NCBI RefSeq assembly: GCF_000384475.1
Contig: NZ_ARWB01000001.1
Location: forward strand, 4,268,123-4,332,122
Source: Methylopila sp. M107
GTDB lineage: Bacteria > Pseudomonadota > Alphaproteobacteria > Rhizobiales > Methylopilaceae
DNA length: 64,000 bases
Direction: 5' to 3'
Shown: one piece after another, positions 25,887 to 34,467 of the stretch
How the letters are laid out: every line of letters starts with the position of its first letter
How positions within the stretch are numbered: the stretch's first letter is position 1
Notes under the pieces: model-generated
The model's input: the letters and a program-made list of their open reading frames with translations, nothing else
Told to the model about the DNA's origin: nothing
Databases searched by the model: none
Translations under genes and position numbers: made by a program

Positions 25887-27056
25887 TCACGCCTTCAGGA
25901 ACGCGTCCATCTTCTCCAGCGCCCGCGCGATGTTCTCGGCCGAGTTCGCGTAGGAGAGGCGGATATAGCCCTCGCCCAGCACGCCGAAGTCGGGCCCGCC
26001 GATGACCGCGACCCCGGCCTCCTCCAGCAGCGCCGAGGCGAGGGGCTTTGCTTTCCAGCCGGTCTCCTTGACGTTGGGATAGGCGTAGAACGCGCCCTTC
26101 GGCGTCGCGCAGGAGACGCCCGGCAGCGCGTTCAGGCCTTCCGTGACCAGGATCCGGCGCTTGTCGAACTCGCGCTTCATGTGCTCGACGGCGTCCTGCG
26201 GGCCTTCGAGCGCCGCGATTCCGGCCCACTGGGTCGGGGCGTTGACGCAGGACCAGGCGTTGACGCCGATCTTGCGGACGTTGTCGTAGAGCGCCTTCGG
26301 CCAGACCGACCAGCCGAGCCGCCAGCCAGTCATGGCGTAGGTCTTGGACCAGCCGTTCAGCACGATCAGCCGGTCGCGGATTTCAGGATAGGCCAGCAGC
26401 GTCTGGTGCGTCAGGCCGTCGAAGACGAGCTGGTCGTAGATCTCGTCCGACAGGATCGCGACGTCGGGATGGGCCTCGAGGCCCTTCACCAGCTTGTCGA
26501 TCTCTTCCTTAGGGGTCACGCCGCCGGTCGGGTTCGCGGGGCTGTTGATGATCAGCAGGCGCGTGTTCGGCGTGATGAGCGCGAGCGTCTCCTCGGCCGA
26601 GAACGCAAAACCGTTCTCCTCGCGGATCGGCACGGGAATAGGGTTCGCGCCGGTGAACTCGATCATCGAGCGATAGATCGGGAAGCCGGGATCCGGATAG
26701 AGGATGTCGACGCCGGGTTCCCCGAACAGCAGGATCGCGGCGTACATGGTGACCTTGCCGCCCGGCATGATCATCACGAGCTCGGGGTCGACCTCGACGC
26801 CGAAGCGCCTGTTGAGGTCCTTCGAGACCGCCTCGCGCAACGGCAGGATGCCGGTCGCGGGCGTGTAGCCATGGTGCCCGTCCCTCAGCGCCTTGATGGC
26901 GGCCTCGACGATGTGCTCCGGCGTCGGGAAGTCCGGCTGGCCGATTCCGAGATTGACGATCTCGCGGCCCGATTGCGCGAGCTTGGTGGCGCGGGCCAGC
27001 ACCGCGAAGGCGTTCTCCTCGCCGATGCGGCCAAAGGCGTCCACGGTCTTCAGCAT
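25887..27056 (-). CDS. PLP-dependent class I/II aminotransferase (aspartate aminotransferase family)
   Basis: This 389-aa enzyme has the fold-I pattern IVNLGIGQPDFPTP, GYTPATGILPLREAV, NSPANPTGGV, SDEIYDQLVFDG and the PLP lysine in NGWSKTYAMTGWRLGW (K238). Likely a broad aspartate, alanine or aromatic aminotransferase; the exact substrate pair cannot be read from sequence. ATG 27056 has GGGAGAG upstream; a much longer in-frame extension overlaps the divergent DJ-1 gene and is a shadow. Confidence 0.9.
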   Translation of the reverse strand: MLKTVDAFGRIGEENAFAVLARATKLAQSGREIVNLGIGQPDFPTPEHIVEAAIKALRDGHHGYTPATGILPLREAVSKDLNRRFGVEVDPELVMIMPGGKVTMYAAILLFGEPGVDILYPDPGFPIYRSMIEFTGANPIPVPIREENGFAFSAEETLALITPNTRLLIINSPANPTGGVTPKEEIDKLVKGLEAHPDVAILSDEIYDQLVFDGLTHQTLLAYPEIRDRLIVLNGWSKTYAMTGWRLGWSVWPKALYDNVRKIGVNAWSCVNAPTQWAGIAALEGPQDAVEHMKREFDKRRILVTEGLNALPGVSCATPKGAFYAYPNVKETGWKAKPLASALLEEAGVAVIGGPDFGVLGEGYIRLSYANSAENIARALEKMDAFLKA

Positions 27057-27201
27057 CGTCGTCTCTCCCGGCGCGCCGGGACCGGTGGAACGATCGCCTG
27101 CGCAAGCTGTTGGAACTGTCGAAGGCGGTCGTGGAACGCGCCGCCCGGATGAGCGCCCGACAGGCGCTCCGAACCTACCTATCATCCATGAGGAGATTGT
27201 C

Positions 27202-27774
27202 ATGGCCACCCGTCTCGACGGGCGCAAGATCGCCGTACTCGCGACTGACGGTTTCGAACAGGTTGAACTCACGGAACCCGTGAAGGCCCTCAAGGAAGCC
27301 GGCGCGACCGTCACGGTCGTCAGCCCGAAATCCGGCTCGATCCAGGGCTTCAACCACGACACGCCGGGCGAGGCCGTCAAGGTCGATCGCGAGCTGGCTT
27401 CGGCCAGGGAAGCGGATTTCGACGGGCTGCTGATCCCTGGCGGGCTGTTCAACCCCGACGCGCTGCGCACCGACGACAAGGCCAAGGCCTTCGCCAAGGC
27501 GTTCTTCGACGCCGGCAAGCCGGTCGCCTCCATCTGCCATGGGCCGCAGCTGCTGATCAGCGCGGGCCTCGTGAAGGGCCGGAAGATGACCGCCTGGGAG
27601 GCGGTCCAGATCGACCTGAAAAACGCCGGCGCGATCGTGTCGGACGAGGAGGTGGTCGTCGACCAGGGGCTCGTCACGAGCCGCAAGCCCGACGACATTC
27701 CGGCCTTCAACGCCAAGATCATCGAGGAGTTCGCGGAAGGCCGCCATCAGGGCCAGAGCCGCTCCGCGGCCTGA
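27202..27774 (+). CDS. DJ-1/PfpI family type 1 glutamine amidotransferase-like protein
   Basis: This 190-aa protein has IAVLATDGFEQVELTEP at the start and the nucleophile elbow SICHGPQLL with C112, the hallmark of PfpI/YhbO proteins. The family includes stress-related deglycases and glyoxalases, but activity is debated. A clear AGGAG precedes the ATG. It is divergent from the aminotransferase, with 145 bp between starts. Confidence 0.9.
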   Translation: MATRLDGRKIAVLATDGFEQVELTEPVKALKEAGATVTVVSPKSGSIQGFNHDTPGEAVKVDRELASAREADFDGLLIPGGLFNPDALRTDDKAKAFAKAFFDAGKPVASICHGPQLLISAGLVKGRKMTAWEAVQIDLKNAGAIVSDEEVVVDQGLVTSRKPDDIPAFNAKIIEEFAEGRHQGQSRSAA

Positions 27775-27850
27775 TCAGGCGATCTTCCACAATTCGCAAT
27801 TGTCGGGCGGAGGGCGTGAGCCCGCCGCTTTTTCGTGGCAGACAGGCCCG

Positions 27851-28270
27851 ATGACGCGCTCGTTTCCGGCTCTCGCCCGCCTGCTTGTCGCCTGCTTGCT
27901 GCTGGCGGCCTCGCCGCTGTCGGCGGCGTCGCTCAAGCACGCGACGCTTTCCACCAAGGTCGGCAAGTCGAACGTGCAGGTGCGCGTCCTGCTCCATCCG
28001 CAGGTCGACGGCTGCGCGCCCGCGCAGACCAAGCAGATCAGCGCCGAGGCGCTTCGGCTCGGGGCGGCGCATGTCCGCGCGAACCTCCCGACGCTGGTGA
28101 GGAAGGCCGGAACCGACGCCAGCAAGCCGGGCGAATTCTTCGGCATGAGCTATCTTGCCGGCTGTCCGAAGGACGGCACCGCCTGGATCGCTTTTCCGGC
28201 CGAGGGCAAGGACAAGCAGGTCACGCGCTTCGCGCCGGGGCTCGGCTGGTCCGGCATGATGAAGCTTTGA
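27851..28270 (+). CDS. Small exported protein of unknown function
   Basis: This 139-aa protein has a Sec signal peptide (MTRSFPALARLLVACLLLAA, likely cleavage at LSAAS) and a mature part with two cysteines (VDGCAPAQ and LAGCPKDG) that could form a disulphide. I do not recognise a domain. It is followed 19 bp later by a P-loop kinase gene, perhaps in one transcript. Confidence 0.65.
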   Translation: MTRSFPALARLLVACLLLAASPLSAASLKHATLSTKVGKSNVQVRVLLHPQVDGCAPAQTKQISAEALRLGAAHVRANLPTLVRKAGTDASKPGEFFGMSYLAGCPKDGTAWIAFPAEGKDKQVTRFAPGLGWSGMMKL

Positions 28271-28289
28271 GCGTCACACGGCGAGAACG

Positions 28290-28787
28290 ATGGCGCGCAT
28301 CCTGATCACAGGCATGTCGGGCGTCGGAAAGTCGGCGGCCGTTCTCGAACTCGTCCGACGCGGCCGCCTCGCGGTCGACCTCGACGCGCCGGACTGGTCC
28401 GAATGGGTCGACGCCGATCCGGCCGACGATCTGACGCCCGCCGCCTCGAAGGACTGGGTGTGGCGGACCGACAAGGTGCGCGCGCTGCTTGGCGGCGCCG
28501 CGGCAAAGGAGCTTTTTGTCAGCGGCTGCGCCGAGAACATGTCCGAACTCTATCCGCTGATCGAGAGGGTCGTGCTGCTGTCGGCGCCCGTCGAGACGAT
28601 CATGGACCGCCTCGCGGCGCGCGGCGCGGAGGGCTATGGCGGCCGCGAGGAAGAGAGGCGAAAGGTCGCCGAACTGATCGCGACCGTCGAACCGCTGATC
28701 CGCGCTTCGGCCGATCATGAGATCGACGCGCGCGCTCCGATCGACGCAGTGGTCGACGAGCTGTTGCGGATCGCGGCCGACGGATAA
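28290..28787 (+). CDS. P-loop nucleotide kinase-like ATPase
   Basis: This 165-aa protein has Walker A GMSGVGKS at residues 8-15 and a small kinase-type layout with an arginine-rich lid (DRLAARGAEGYGGREEERRKV). It resembles the AAA_18/adenylate-kinase-like group often annotated as shikimate-kinase-like, but lacks shikimate-binding motifs I can name. The substrate is unknown. It starts 19 bp after the exported protein. Confidence 0.72.
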   Translation: MARILITGMSGVGKSAAVLELVRRGRLAVDLDAPDWSEWVDADPADDLTPAASKDWVWRTDKVRALLGGAAAKELFVSGCAENMSELYPLIERVVLLSAPVETIMDRLAARGAEGYGGREEERRKVAELIATVEPLIRASADHEIDARAPIDAVVDELLRIAADG

Positions 28788-28884
28788 CGCGTTTCGATCG
28801 CTGGCGTCACGAGAACTGGCTGGACGCGGGCGGCCGGGCGCCGCAGGACGGCGTGACCCGCATCCGCCAGCCAAGAGCGCTCCG

Positions 28885-29622
28885 ATGAACGAGCCTGCAG
28901 TCGACCGCACGCCGCCGATCGACCCCACGACTGTCCCGCCGCGCGGACCGCTCGTCGCCGGGGCGACGCCGCGGCGCCCCGAGCCCGTCACGCTGCAGGG
29001 CGCGCATGTCCGCATCGCTCCGCTCGACCCTGAAAAGGACGCGGCCGATCTCTTTCCGGCGGTCTCGGGCGCGGAAGCCGAGCGGCTGTTCGCCTATCTG
29101 TTCGACCCGCCCTTCGAGAGCGAGGCGGCGCTGCGCGAGGCGCTGACCAAGGCGGCGGAGGAGACGCAGAACGTCGTCACGCTCGCGATCCGGGACGCAA
29201 GCGGGGCCAAGACGCTCGGCCGGGCGAGCTACATGCGGATCGAGCCGGCGCACCGATGCGTCGAGGTCGGCTCGATCCTGTTCTCGCCGGCATTGTCGCG
29301 CACGCCGGCCGCGACCGAGGCCATGTATCTCATGGCCCGCCACGCGTTCGAGGACCTCGGCTACCGGCGCTACGAGTGGAAGTGCGACGCGCTGAACGGT
29401 CCCTCGCGGAGCGCGGCGCCGCGGCTCGGCTTCCGCTTCGAGGGGATCTTCGAGCGCCACATGATCATCAAGGGCCGCAGCCGCGACACCGCCTGGTTCG
29501 CCATGACCGATGAGGACTGGCCGAGGATCCGGTCCGCCTTCGAGGCCTGGCTCGCGCCGGAGAATTTCGGCGCCGACGGCGTGCAGAAGCAAGGGCTCGC
29601 GGAGATCCGGGCGGGGCTGTGA
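28885..29622 (+). CDS. GNAT-family N-acetyltransferase (RimJ/RimL type)
   Basis: This 245-aa protein carries the ribosomal-protein-acetyltransferase-like GNAT fold: VTLQGAHVRIAPLDPEKDAADL, then GRASYMRIEPAHRCVEVGSILFSP, ALNGPSRSAAPRLGFRFEGIF and WFAMTDEDWP. These are motifs of the Acetyltransf_3 group that acetylates small molecules or protein N-termini. The start at 28885 is chosen over an Arg-rich upstream extension. It converges on marR with a hairpin between them. Confidence 0.88.
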   Translation: MNEPAVDRTPPIDPTTVPPRGPLVAGATPRRPEPVTLQGAHVRIAPLDPEKDAADLFPAVSGAEAERLFAYLFDPPFESEAALREALTKAAEETQNVVTLAIRDASGAKTLGRASYMRIEPAHRCVEVGSILFSPALSRTPAATEAMYLMARHAFEDLGYRRYEWKCDALNGPSRSAAPRLGFRFEGIFERHMIIKGRSRDTAWFAMTDEDWPRIRSAFEAWLAPENFGADGVQKQGLAEIRAGL

Positions 29623-29629
29623 CGCCTCC

Positions 29630-29653
29630 TGTCCCGGCCGACGAGCCGGGACA
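29630..29653. terminator. Hairpin between convergent GNAT and MarR genes
   Basis: TGTCCCGGC-cgacga-GCCGGGACA forms a 9-bp perfect stem in the 44-bp gap between two convergent stops. It lacks T-runs but sits where a shared terminator would. The core repeats the hairpin at 16938-16964. Confidence 0.5.
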
Positions 29654-29666
29654 AGCGAGACAGACC

Positions 29667-30140
29667 TCAGTCGTCGTCGTCCGGCTCGTCCTCGGCGGCC
29701 GGGGCGCCGAGCTTGGTCCCGACGTTGCGGCCAAGCTTGCGGAGCAGTTTCCTGAGCTTCTTGCGGTCCTTGCCGTCGATGCCGTCGGCCGCCTCCCGCT
29801 CGAGCTCGATCCAGATGGCGTCGACGGCTTCGGCGCGCCGACGGCCCTCGTCGGTGAGCTCGACCTTGACGATGCGGCCGTCGCCATTGACCGCCCGGCG
29901 CTCGACGAGGCCCTGGGCCGCGAGCCGCGCGACGGTCTTGGAGGCGGTCGGCGGGCGGACCCTGAGTTCGGTCGCGAGGTCGCCCATGGTGCGGCCATTC
30001 TCGGCCGCGAGCAGCGTCAGCACCTGTTCCTGCCCGGGAAACAGGCCGAGTTCATGCAGCAGCTGAGCGCTTCTGGCCCGGTGGAGCCTCGCCGCGTGCA
30101 GCAGCTCGTATCCAACGGTCTTCGCATAGGGGCTTTTCAT
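29667..30140 (-). CDS. MarR-family transcriptional regulator
   Basis: This 157-aa winged-helix regulator has the MarR pattern: LGLFPGQEQVLTLLAAENGRT, MGDLATELRVRPPTASKTVARLAAQGLVERR (recognition helix, split here) and wing NGDGRIVKVELTDEGR. An Asp/Glu-rich tail follows. ATG 30140 is preceded by GAGGG. It is divergent from pcp with only 55 bp between starts, where a dyad lies; it likely controls itself and pcp (inference). Confidence 0.9.
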   Translation of the reverse strand: MKSPYAKTVGYELLHAARLHRARSAQLLHELGLFPGQEQVLTLLAAENGRTMGDLATELRVRPPTASKTVARLAAQGLVERRAVNGDGRIVKVELTDEGRRRAEAVDAIWIELEREAADGIDGKDRKKLRKLLRKLGRNVGTKLGAPAAEDEPDDDD

Positions 30141-30156
30141 TGGTTCGCCCTCTTGT

Positions 30157-30174
30157 CGGCAACACATCTTGCCG
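30157..30174. promoter_or_regulatory. Candidate MarR operator between marR and pcp
   Basis: CGGCAA-cacatc-TTGCCG is a perfect 6+6 dyad in the 55-bp divergent gap. The size fits MarR-family operators, which bind dimers on 15-20 bp palindromes. It lies 16 bp upstream of the regulator start. Confidence 0.5.
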
Positions 30175-30195
30175 GCGAAAGGATATGCTGCGCGC

Positions 30196-30963
30196 ATGAC
30201 AGGAAGTCGAGCGTCGCGCCCGGCGCAAATCGCCGGAGATTTCTTAGACTTGCGGCCTAGTCGCGCAACCGGGCCGGATGCGCGCCCCGCCGATGCGCGG
30301 CTGCTGGTCACGGCGTTCGGCCGATTCGACGGCGGCCCGAACTGTTCCGAGACGCTGCTCGAGCGGCTCTCGTTCGAGGCGGGCGAGCTCAAGAGCCTGT
30401 GGGGCGGACCGGTGCGCTTCGCGCTGCTGCCGGTGGTGTCGGAGACGGCCGAGCAGGAGCTGCGCAGCGCGCTCGACGTCGCCCGGCCGACCCATGTCCT
30501 GCTGACCGGGCAGGCCGCCGGGCGGATGCACGTCTCGTTCGAGCGGGTCGCGCGCAACCACCGCCATCTCGCGGTTCCGGACGAAGGCGGTTTCGCGGGC
30601 GCGCTCGGCCCTGTGCGCGAGGGCGGTCCGGCGGAACGCGTCGCGACCTGGCCCGATCTCGACGGGCTGGCGGCCGCGCTGTCGGCCGACGGCGTCGCGG
30701 CCCGGGTGTCCGAGGACGCCGGCGCGCATCTCTGCAACCAGACGCTCTACCTCGCGCTCGAAGCCGCAGAAGCCGCGTCGCCCCGCTTCGTGACGACCTT
30801 TCTGCATCTGCCGCTGCTGCCCGAGCAGGTCGCGGCCAACGTCCCGGCCGCGGCGCGCCACGAAAACTGCTTCGCCCTGCCGCTCGACCAGATGACGCGT
30901 GCGGTGAAGCGCATTCTGATCCATACCCGGCGAAGCCTCCCGACCGGACTGAGCCTGTCATGA
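30196..30963 (+). CDS. pcp: Pyroglutamyl-peptidase I
   Basis: This 255-aa cysteine peptidase of family C15 removes N-terminal pyroglutamate. Catalytic residues fit E116 (SFERVARN), C180 (GAHLCNQTLY) and H204 (FLHLPLLPEQV). The N-terminal start LVTAFGRFDGGPNCSE is divergent from the typical TGFEPF but aligned. It overlaps the creatininase gene by ATGA. An upstream TTG at 30169 is possible; ATG 30196 is preferred. Confidence 0.88.
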   Translation: MTGSRASRPAQIAGDFLDLRPSRATGPDARPADARLLVTAFGRFDGGPNCSETLLERLSFEAGELKSLWGGPVRFALLPVVSETAEQELRSALDVARPTHVLLTGQAAGRMHVSFERVARNHRHLAVPDEGGFAGALGPVREGGPAERVATWPDLDGLAAALSADGVAARVSEDAGAHLCNQTLYLALEAAEAASPRFVTTFLHLPLLPEQVAANVPAAARHENCFALPLDQMTRAVKRILIHTRRSLPTGLSLS

Positions 30964-31766
30964 CGTCGCCCCGCCGCCGCTGGATCGAGATGACCACGGA
31001 GGACTTTTCGTCCGCCGGCGTCGCCGACTGGATCGCCGTGCTCCCGGTCGCGGCCGTGGAGCAGCACGGACCGCATTTGCCGTTGGGCGTCGACGGCTTC
31101 GTCTCCGACGGCCATCTGGAGCGCGCTGCGGCGCTGATCCCGGCTGAGCTGCCGGTCACGTTCCTGCCGACGCAGTGGATCGGCGCCTCTGAGGAACACG
31201 CCGATTTCCGGGGCACGCTGTCGGTCGCGCCCGAGACGCTCATCTCCGCCTGGACGGACATCGGCGCCTCGGTCGCGCGCGCCGGGGTGCGGAAGATCGT
31301 GCTGGTCAACAGCCATGGGGGCAATTCACCCGTGCTCGACGTGGTCGCTCGGCGGCTTCGCGCGCGGCACGGCATGCTCGCGGTCGTCGCGAGCTGGCGG
31401 CGCTTCGGCCATCCGAACGGCCTGTTCAGCGCCGAGGAGATCCGCCACGACATCCACGCCGGCCGGATCGAGACGTCGCTGATGAAGGCGTTCCGGCCCG
31501 ACCTCGTCCGGGAGGATCGCGCCGGGACATTCGTTCCGGCGACGGTCGGCATGGAAAGTGAGTTTTCGCAGCTGCGGGCGTCGGCCCCGGCGGGCTTCGG
31601 ATGGCTGGCTCAGGACCTCCACCCGTCGGGCGCGACCGGCGACGCCGCGGCCGCGACCCCGGCGGCCGGCGAGGCCAGCGCCGACCATGGCGCGGCTGCG
31701 TTCGTGGCGCTGCTCGGCGATGTCGCGCGCTTCGACCTGTCACGTCTTACGAACGGGCCCGCTTGA
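30960..31766 (+). CDS. Creatininase family amidohydrolase
   Basis: This 268-aa protein shows the metal-binding and active-site motifs EQHGPHLPLGVD (E34, H36, D45), NSHGGN and IHAGRIETS. The family hydrolyses cyclic amides such as creatinine and also includes FAPy deformylase and mycofactocin MftE relatives. It is translationally coupled to pcp, so a substrate with a cyclic amide (pyroglutamyl-like) is attractive but unproven. Confidence 0.9.
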   Translation: MTSPRRRWIEMTTEDFSSAGVADWIAVLPVAAVEQHGPHLPLGVDGFVSDGHLERAAALIPAELPVTFLPTQWIGASEEHADFRGTLSVAPETLISAWTDIGASVARAGVRKIVLVNSHGGNSPVLDVVARRLRARHGMLAVVASWRRFGHPNGLFSAEEIRHDIHAGRIETSLMKAFRPDLVREDRAGTFVPATVGMESEFSQLRASAPAGFGWLAQDLHPSGATGDAAAATPAAGEASADHGAAAFVALLGDVARFDLSRLTNGPA

Positions 31767-31856
31767 GGGTCGACAACGGGCCGGCGGCGCTCCACCATGC
31801 GGCGATAAGACCAGCAGCCGAACAAGACCAACAACCGAAAATGGGGCGAAGCGCTA

Positions 31857-32069
31857 ATGACGGAAACGCGGGAGCAGGAGCGGCTGATCGAGGGCCTCAA
31901 GGTCATCGAGACGACGGAGACCGACAACGTCCTCAGATGGGACGGCACCGCGCTTTACGTCGAGCACGACGTCTATCACAACGGCCAGCTGGTTCATCGC
32001 CGCTATCGCCGCAAGGTGACGGCCGACGTCGCGAAGGTTCTGCTCAGCGTGCTGGCCGGCAAGGCCTGA
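31857..32069 (+). CDS. Conserved-looking 70-aa hypothetical protein
   Basis: This 70-aa soluble protein (MTETREQERLIEGLKVIETT..., ending VLLSVLAGKA) has balanced composition with many Tyr, His and Val, and the GC3-rich codon use of real genes here. It has no membrane segment or known motif. It follows creatininase by 90 bp and may be co-transcribed. Function unknown. Confidence 0.65.
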   Translation: MTETREQERLIEGLKVIETTETDNVLRWDGTALYVEHDVYHNGQLVHRRYRRKVTADVAKVLLSVLAGKA

Positions 32070-32121
32070 CGCATCCCGAGCCGCGAGGCTCGATCGCCTC
32101 ACGTCGATCTGTCTCAAAGCC

Positions 32122-32392
32122 GTCATGCCCGGCGGAGCCGCACGAGTGGCCGATTTCGCCTCGGCCCGCGCAAGTCATTGCTGGGGAACGGAAACCCCCT
32201 CACCCGGCGCTTCGCGCCGACCTCTCCCCAATGGGGAGAGGTGAAGAAGCTGCGCCGCCTTTTAACCTCTCCCCAGCGGGGAGAGGCCGGATGACTGAAA
32301 GTCATCCGGGTGAGGGGGCCTCGCGGGTCCAAATTAAGGTGATCTGCGCCGCAGTCGTGGATGCCCGCGACAAGCTCGGGCATGACGGTCGA
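32122..32392. repeat. Composite repeat: CTCTCCCC unit flanked by CATGCCCG half-units
   Basis: The 350-bp gap holds a CATGCCCGG half at 32124, a full CTCTCCCC unit at 32194-32319 (hairpins CCTCTCCCC/GGGGAGAGG twice and GACTTTCAGTC-like), and a CGTGGATGCCCG...CGGGCATG half at 32356-32385. The CTCTCCCC element appears inserted inside the other. No gene was seen. Confidence 0.75.
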
Positions 32393-32419
32393 GCTGACCT
32401 CGCCTGAACTGAGCGCCCA

Positions 32420-32656
32420 CTAAGCCGGAAGGGCGCCAGATCCGAGCAGCCCCGGAAGCGTCGCGATGCCGGTCGCGATCCGGCGCGCCTCGTCCCGGGT
32501 CATCATGTTGAACACGCTTTCGCGCGCGGCGACGTCTTCGTCATAGTAGACATAGGCGAGGATCTGACCGCAGTCGGACACGATCTTGAAGTAGCCCGCC
32601 TGCATGACGGTCTCGCTTTCCTCGACACGCCAGGGAGGCGAAAAGCTGGCCGCCAT
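32420..32656 (-). CDS. 78-aa hypothetical protein
   Basis: This small protein (start MAASFSPPWRVEESET) has a pattern FKIVSDCGQILAYVYYDEDVAARE followed by MMTRDEARRIATGIATLPGLL, typical of a short conserved Hyphomicrobiales family with no known function. The ATG at 32656 has GGAGGA five nt upstream; an ATG at 32683 would add nine residues. It ends next to the repeat composite. Confidence 0.65.
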   Translation of the reverse strand: MAASFSPPWRVEESETVMQAGYFKIVSDCGQILAYVYYDEDVAARESVFNMMTRDEARRIATGIATLPGLLGSGALPA

Positions 32657-32727
32657 GGGGTCCTCCAGTCTGGTCGACGACATTTGCGGACGGGCCCGCG
32701 TCGCGGACGGTCACGAGCGGCCGCGGG

Positions 32728-33681
32728 TCATCCTTTCAGGAACGCCATCACCCTGTCATAGGCCGGCCGCGCGTTCGGTTCGGGCAGCGACGTGAAGACA
32801 TGGGCCGAGCCGGGCAGGACCTGCAGCTCGGCCTCGTTGCCGGCCGCGATCCAGCGCGCCGCCATGAACAGCGTGTCGTCGATCAGGGCGTCGTTGGTCC
32901 CGACCGTGAAGATCGCCGGCGGCAGGCCCTTCAGGTCGGCGTAGAGCGGCGACACGTCCGGATCGTCGAGCTTCTCGCCGTTCTGCAGGAAGTTCGCCGC
33001 GAACATGCGAATGTCGCGGGTGTTGAGCACGAGCGCCGGATTGCCGAACCGGCGGGCGCTCGGGGTCAGCCCCATGTCGTAGCTTCCGGCCGTGAGGTTC
33101 GCGCGCGCGAACGGCGTGAGGCCGTGCCTGTCCCGCAGACGAACCAGCGTCACCGCGGTGAGATGCGCGCCGGCCGATTCCCCGCCGATCAGCAGCCGCT
33201 CCGTCCCGAAACGCGCCGCCGCCTCGCGCACGACCCAGAGCGCCGCCGCCTCGCAGTCGTCGGGTCCGGCCGGGTAGGGGTGTTCGGGCGCGAGCCGGTA
33301 GTCGACCGAGACGCAGGCGAAGCCGAGTTCGCTCGCCAGCCGCTCGAGGCGCGGATCGTCCTGGTCGACCGTGCCGAGCGTCCAGCCGCCGCCGTGAAAT
33401 TGGAGGTAGACCGCCGTCGGGTTCTCCGGCGCGATCACGCGCAACGGCACGGGTCCGCGGGGACCAGGAATCTCGATGGTCTCGGCGCGCTCGCTCTTCG
33501 GCTCCACGATGAACGGCGACAGGCCGCGCGTCCGGCGGGCGCGGACCTCCGCGGGGCCGAGCGACCAAGTATCCGGGGCCATCCTGGCCTGGGCCATGAG
33601 CTTCCGGTTGTAGTCGCGCGTCCCCTCCGGAACCGCGTCCTCGGCGAAAGCGGCAGGGTCTATCGAAATCGGTCGCGACAT
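32728..33681 (-). CDS. Alpha/beta hydrolase of the hormone-sensitive lipase type
   Basis: This 317-aa esterase has the oxyanion motif HGGGW (96-100) and nucleophile elbow GESAG (S169), with likely acid and base in GTNDALIDD and GSAHVF. This is family IV (HSL-like) carboxylesterase organisation. The natural ester is unknown. It has no signal peptide. Divergent from yjbQ, 76 bp between starts. Confidence 0.9.
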   Translation of the reverse strand: MSRPISIDPAAFAEDAVPEGTRDYNRKLMAQARMAPDTWSLGPAEVRARRTRGLSPFIVEPKSERAETIEIPGPRGPVPLRVIAPENPTAVYLQFHGGGWTLGTVDQDDPRLERLASELGFACVSVDYRLAPEHPYPAGPDDCEAAALWVVREAAARFGTERLLIGGESAGAHLTAVTLVRLRDRHGLTPFARANLTAGSYDMGLTPSARRFGNPALVLNTRDIRMFAANFLQNGEKLDDPDVSPLYADLKGLPPAIFTVGTNDALIDDTLFMAARWIAAGNEAELQVLPGSAHVFTSLPEPNARPAYDRVMAFLKG

Positions 33682-33757
33682 CTCAGTCTGCGCTCCTCAG
33701 GATGGACGGCGGAGAAAACGCGAGCTTGCCCCTCGCCGCAAGCCTCGATCGGCCAAG

Positions 33758-34249
33758 ATGACGCTCATGGGCAGCACATCGACGCAAACCGTGGGCGAAC
33801 TCGTGACATCGGGTCCGGCCGCATATCAGGCGATCGGACGCATTTCCGTCGCAACCGGCGGGCGGGGTCTGGTCGACGTCACGCGGGCCGTCGCCTCCCT
33901 GCTTTCGGAGGCCGGGGCGGGGGACGGGCTCGCCACGCTGTTCGTGCGGCACACCTCGGCGTCCCTCACAATTCAGGAGAACGCCAGCCCCGAAGTGCTC
34001 GACGATCTGGCCGACGCGCTCGACCGGCTGGCGCCGCGCGACGCGGGCTGGCGGCACGACATCGAGGGCCCCGACGACATGCCCGCGCATGTGAAGACGA
34101 TGCTGACGGGGACGTCGGTCTGCGTGCCCGTGATCGGCGGCAGGATGGCGCTCGGGACGTGGCAGGCGATCTACCTGATCGAGCACCGCGATCGCCCGCA
34201 CGCCCGTGAGCTGGCGCTGCACTTCCTTGGGGCGCGATCGACCACTTGA
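33758..34249 (+). CDS. YjbQ family (UPF0047) protein
   Basis: This 163-aa protein carries the UPF0047 pattern LFVRHTSASLTIQENASPEV, MPAHVKTMLTGTSVCVPV and LGTWQAIYLIEHRD. YjbQ was reported to have weak thiamine-phosphate synthase activity; its physiological role is unclear. A shorter start at the second Met (33767) is possible. Divergent from the esterase. Confidence 0.88.
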   Translation: MTLMGSTSTQTVGELVTSGPAAYQAIGRISVATGGRGLVDVTRAVASLLSEAGAGDGLATLFVRHTSASLTIQENASPEVLDDLADALDRLAPRDAGWRHDIEGPDDMPAHVKTMLTGTSVCVPVIGGRMALGTWQAIYLIEHRDRPHARELALHFLGARSTT

Positions 34250-34467
34250 ATGCGACTCACTTTTCCAGGGCGATGATATCGTTAACCAAAATGCAACCTA
34301 CAATTGTCTGCGCTTTGGCGATGCTGGCCTTTTTGCGGTCGCACGTCTTTGCCGCATGACGGTAACGTCTAGGCCTGAGCGACAAATCCACAACGATCTA
34401 AGAATGATTCAGAATTGCGATGGTAATATGCATCGATTTCGCAACCACGACTCGATATGAAGTGTCT
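34250..34467. promoter_or_regulatory. A+T-richer upstream region of the LuxR-type response regulator
   Basis: This 218-bp gap is visibly richer in A and T than its neighbours and contains no credible gene. It holds TTAACCAAAA near 34284, close to the CtrA half-site TTAACCAT but not exact. It most likely carries the promoter of the response regulator; no repeat element is present. Confidence 0.4.

Noticed and set aside
34284-34293. CtrA half-site upstream of the response regulator
   Set aside because: TTAACCAAAA differs from TTAACCAT at the last base and has no second half at the right distance.
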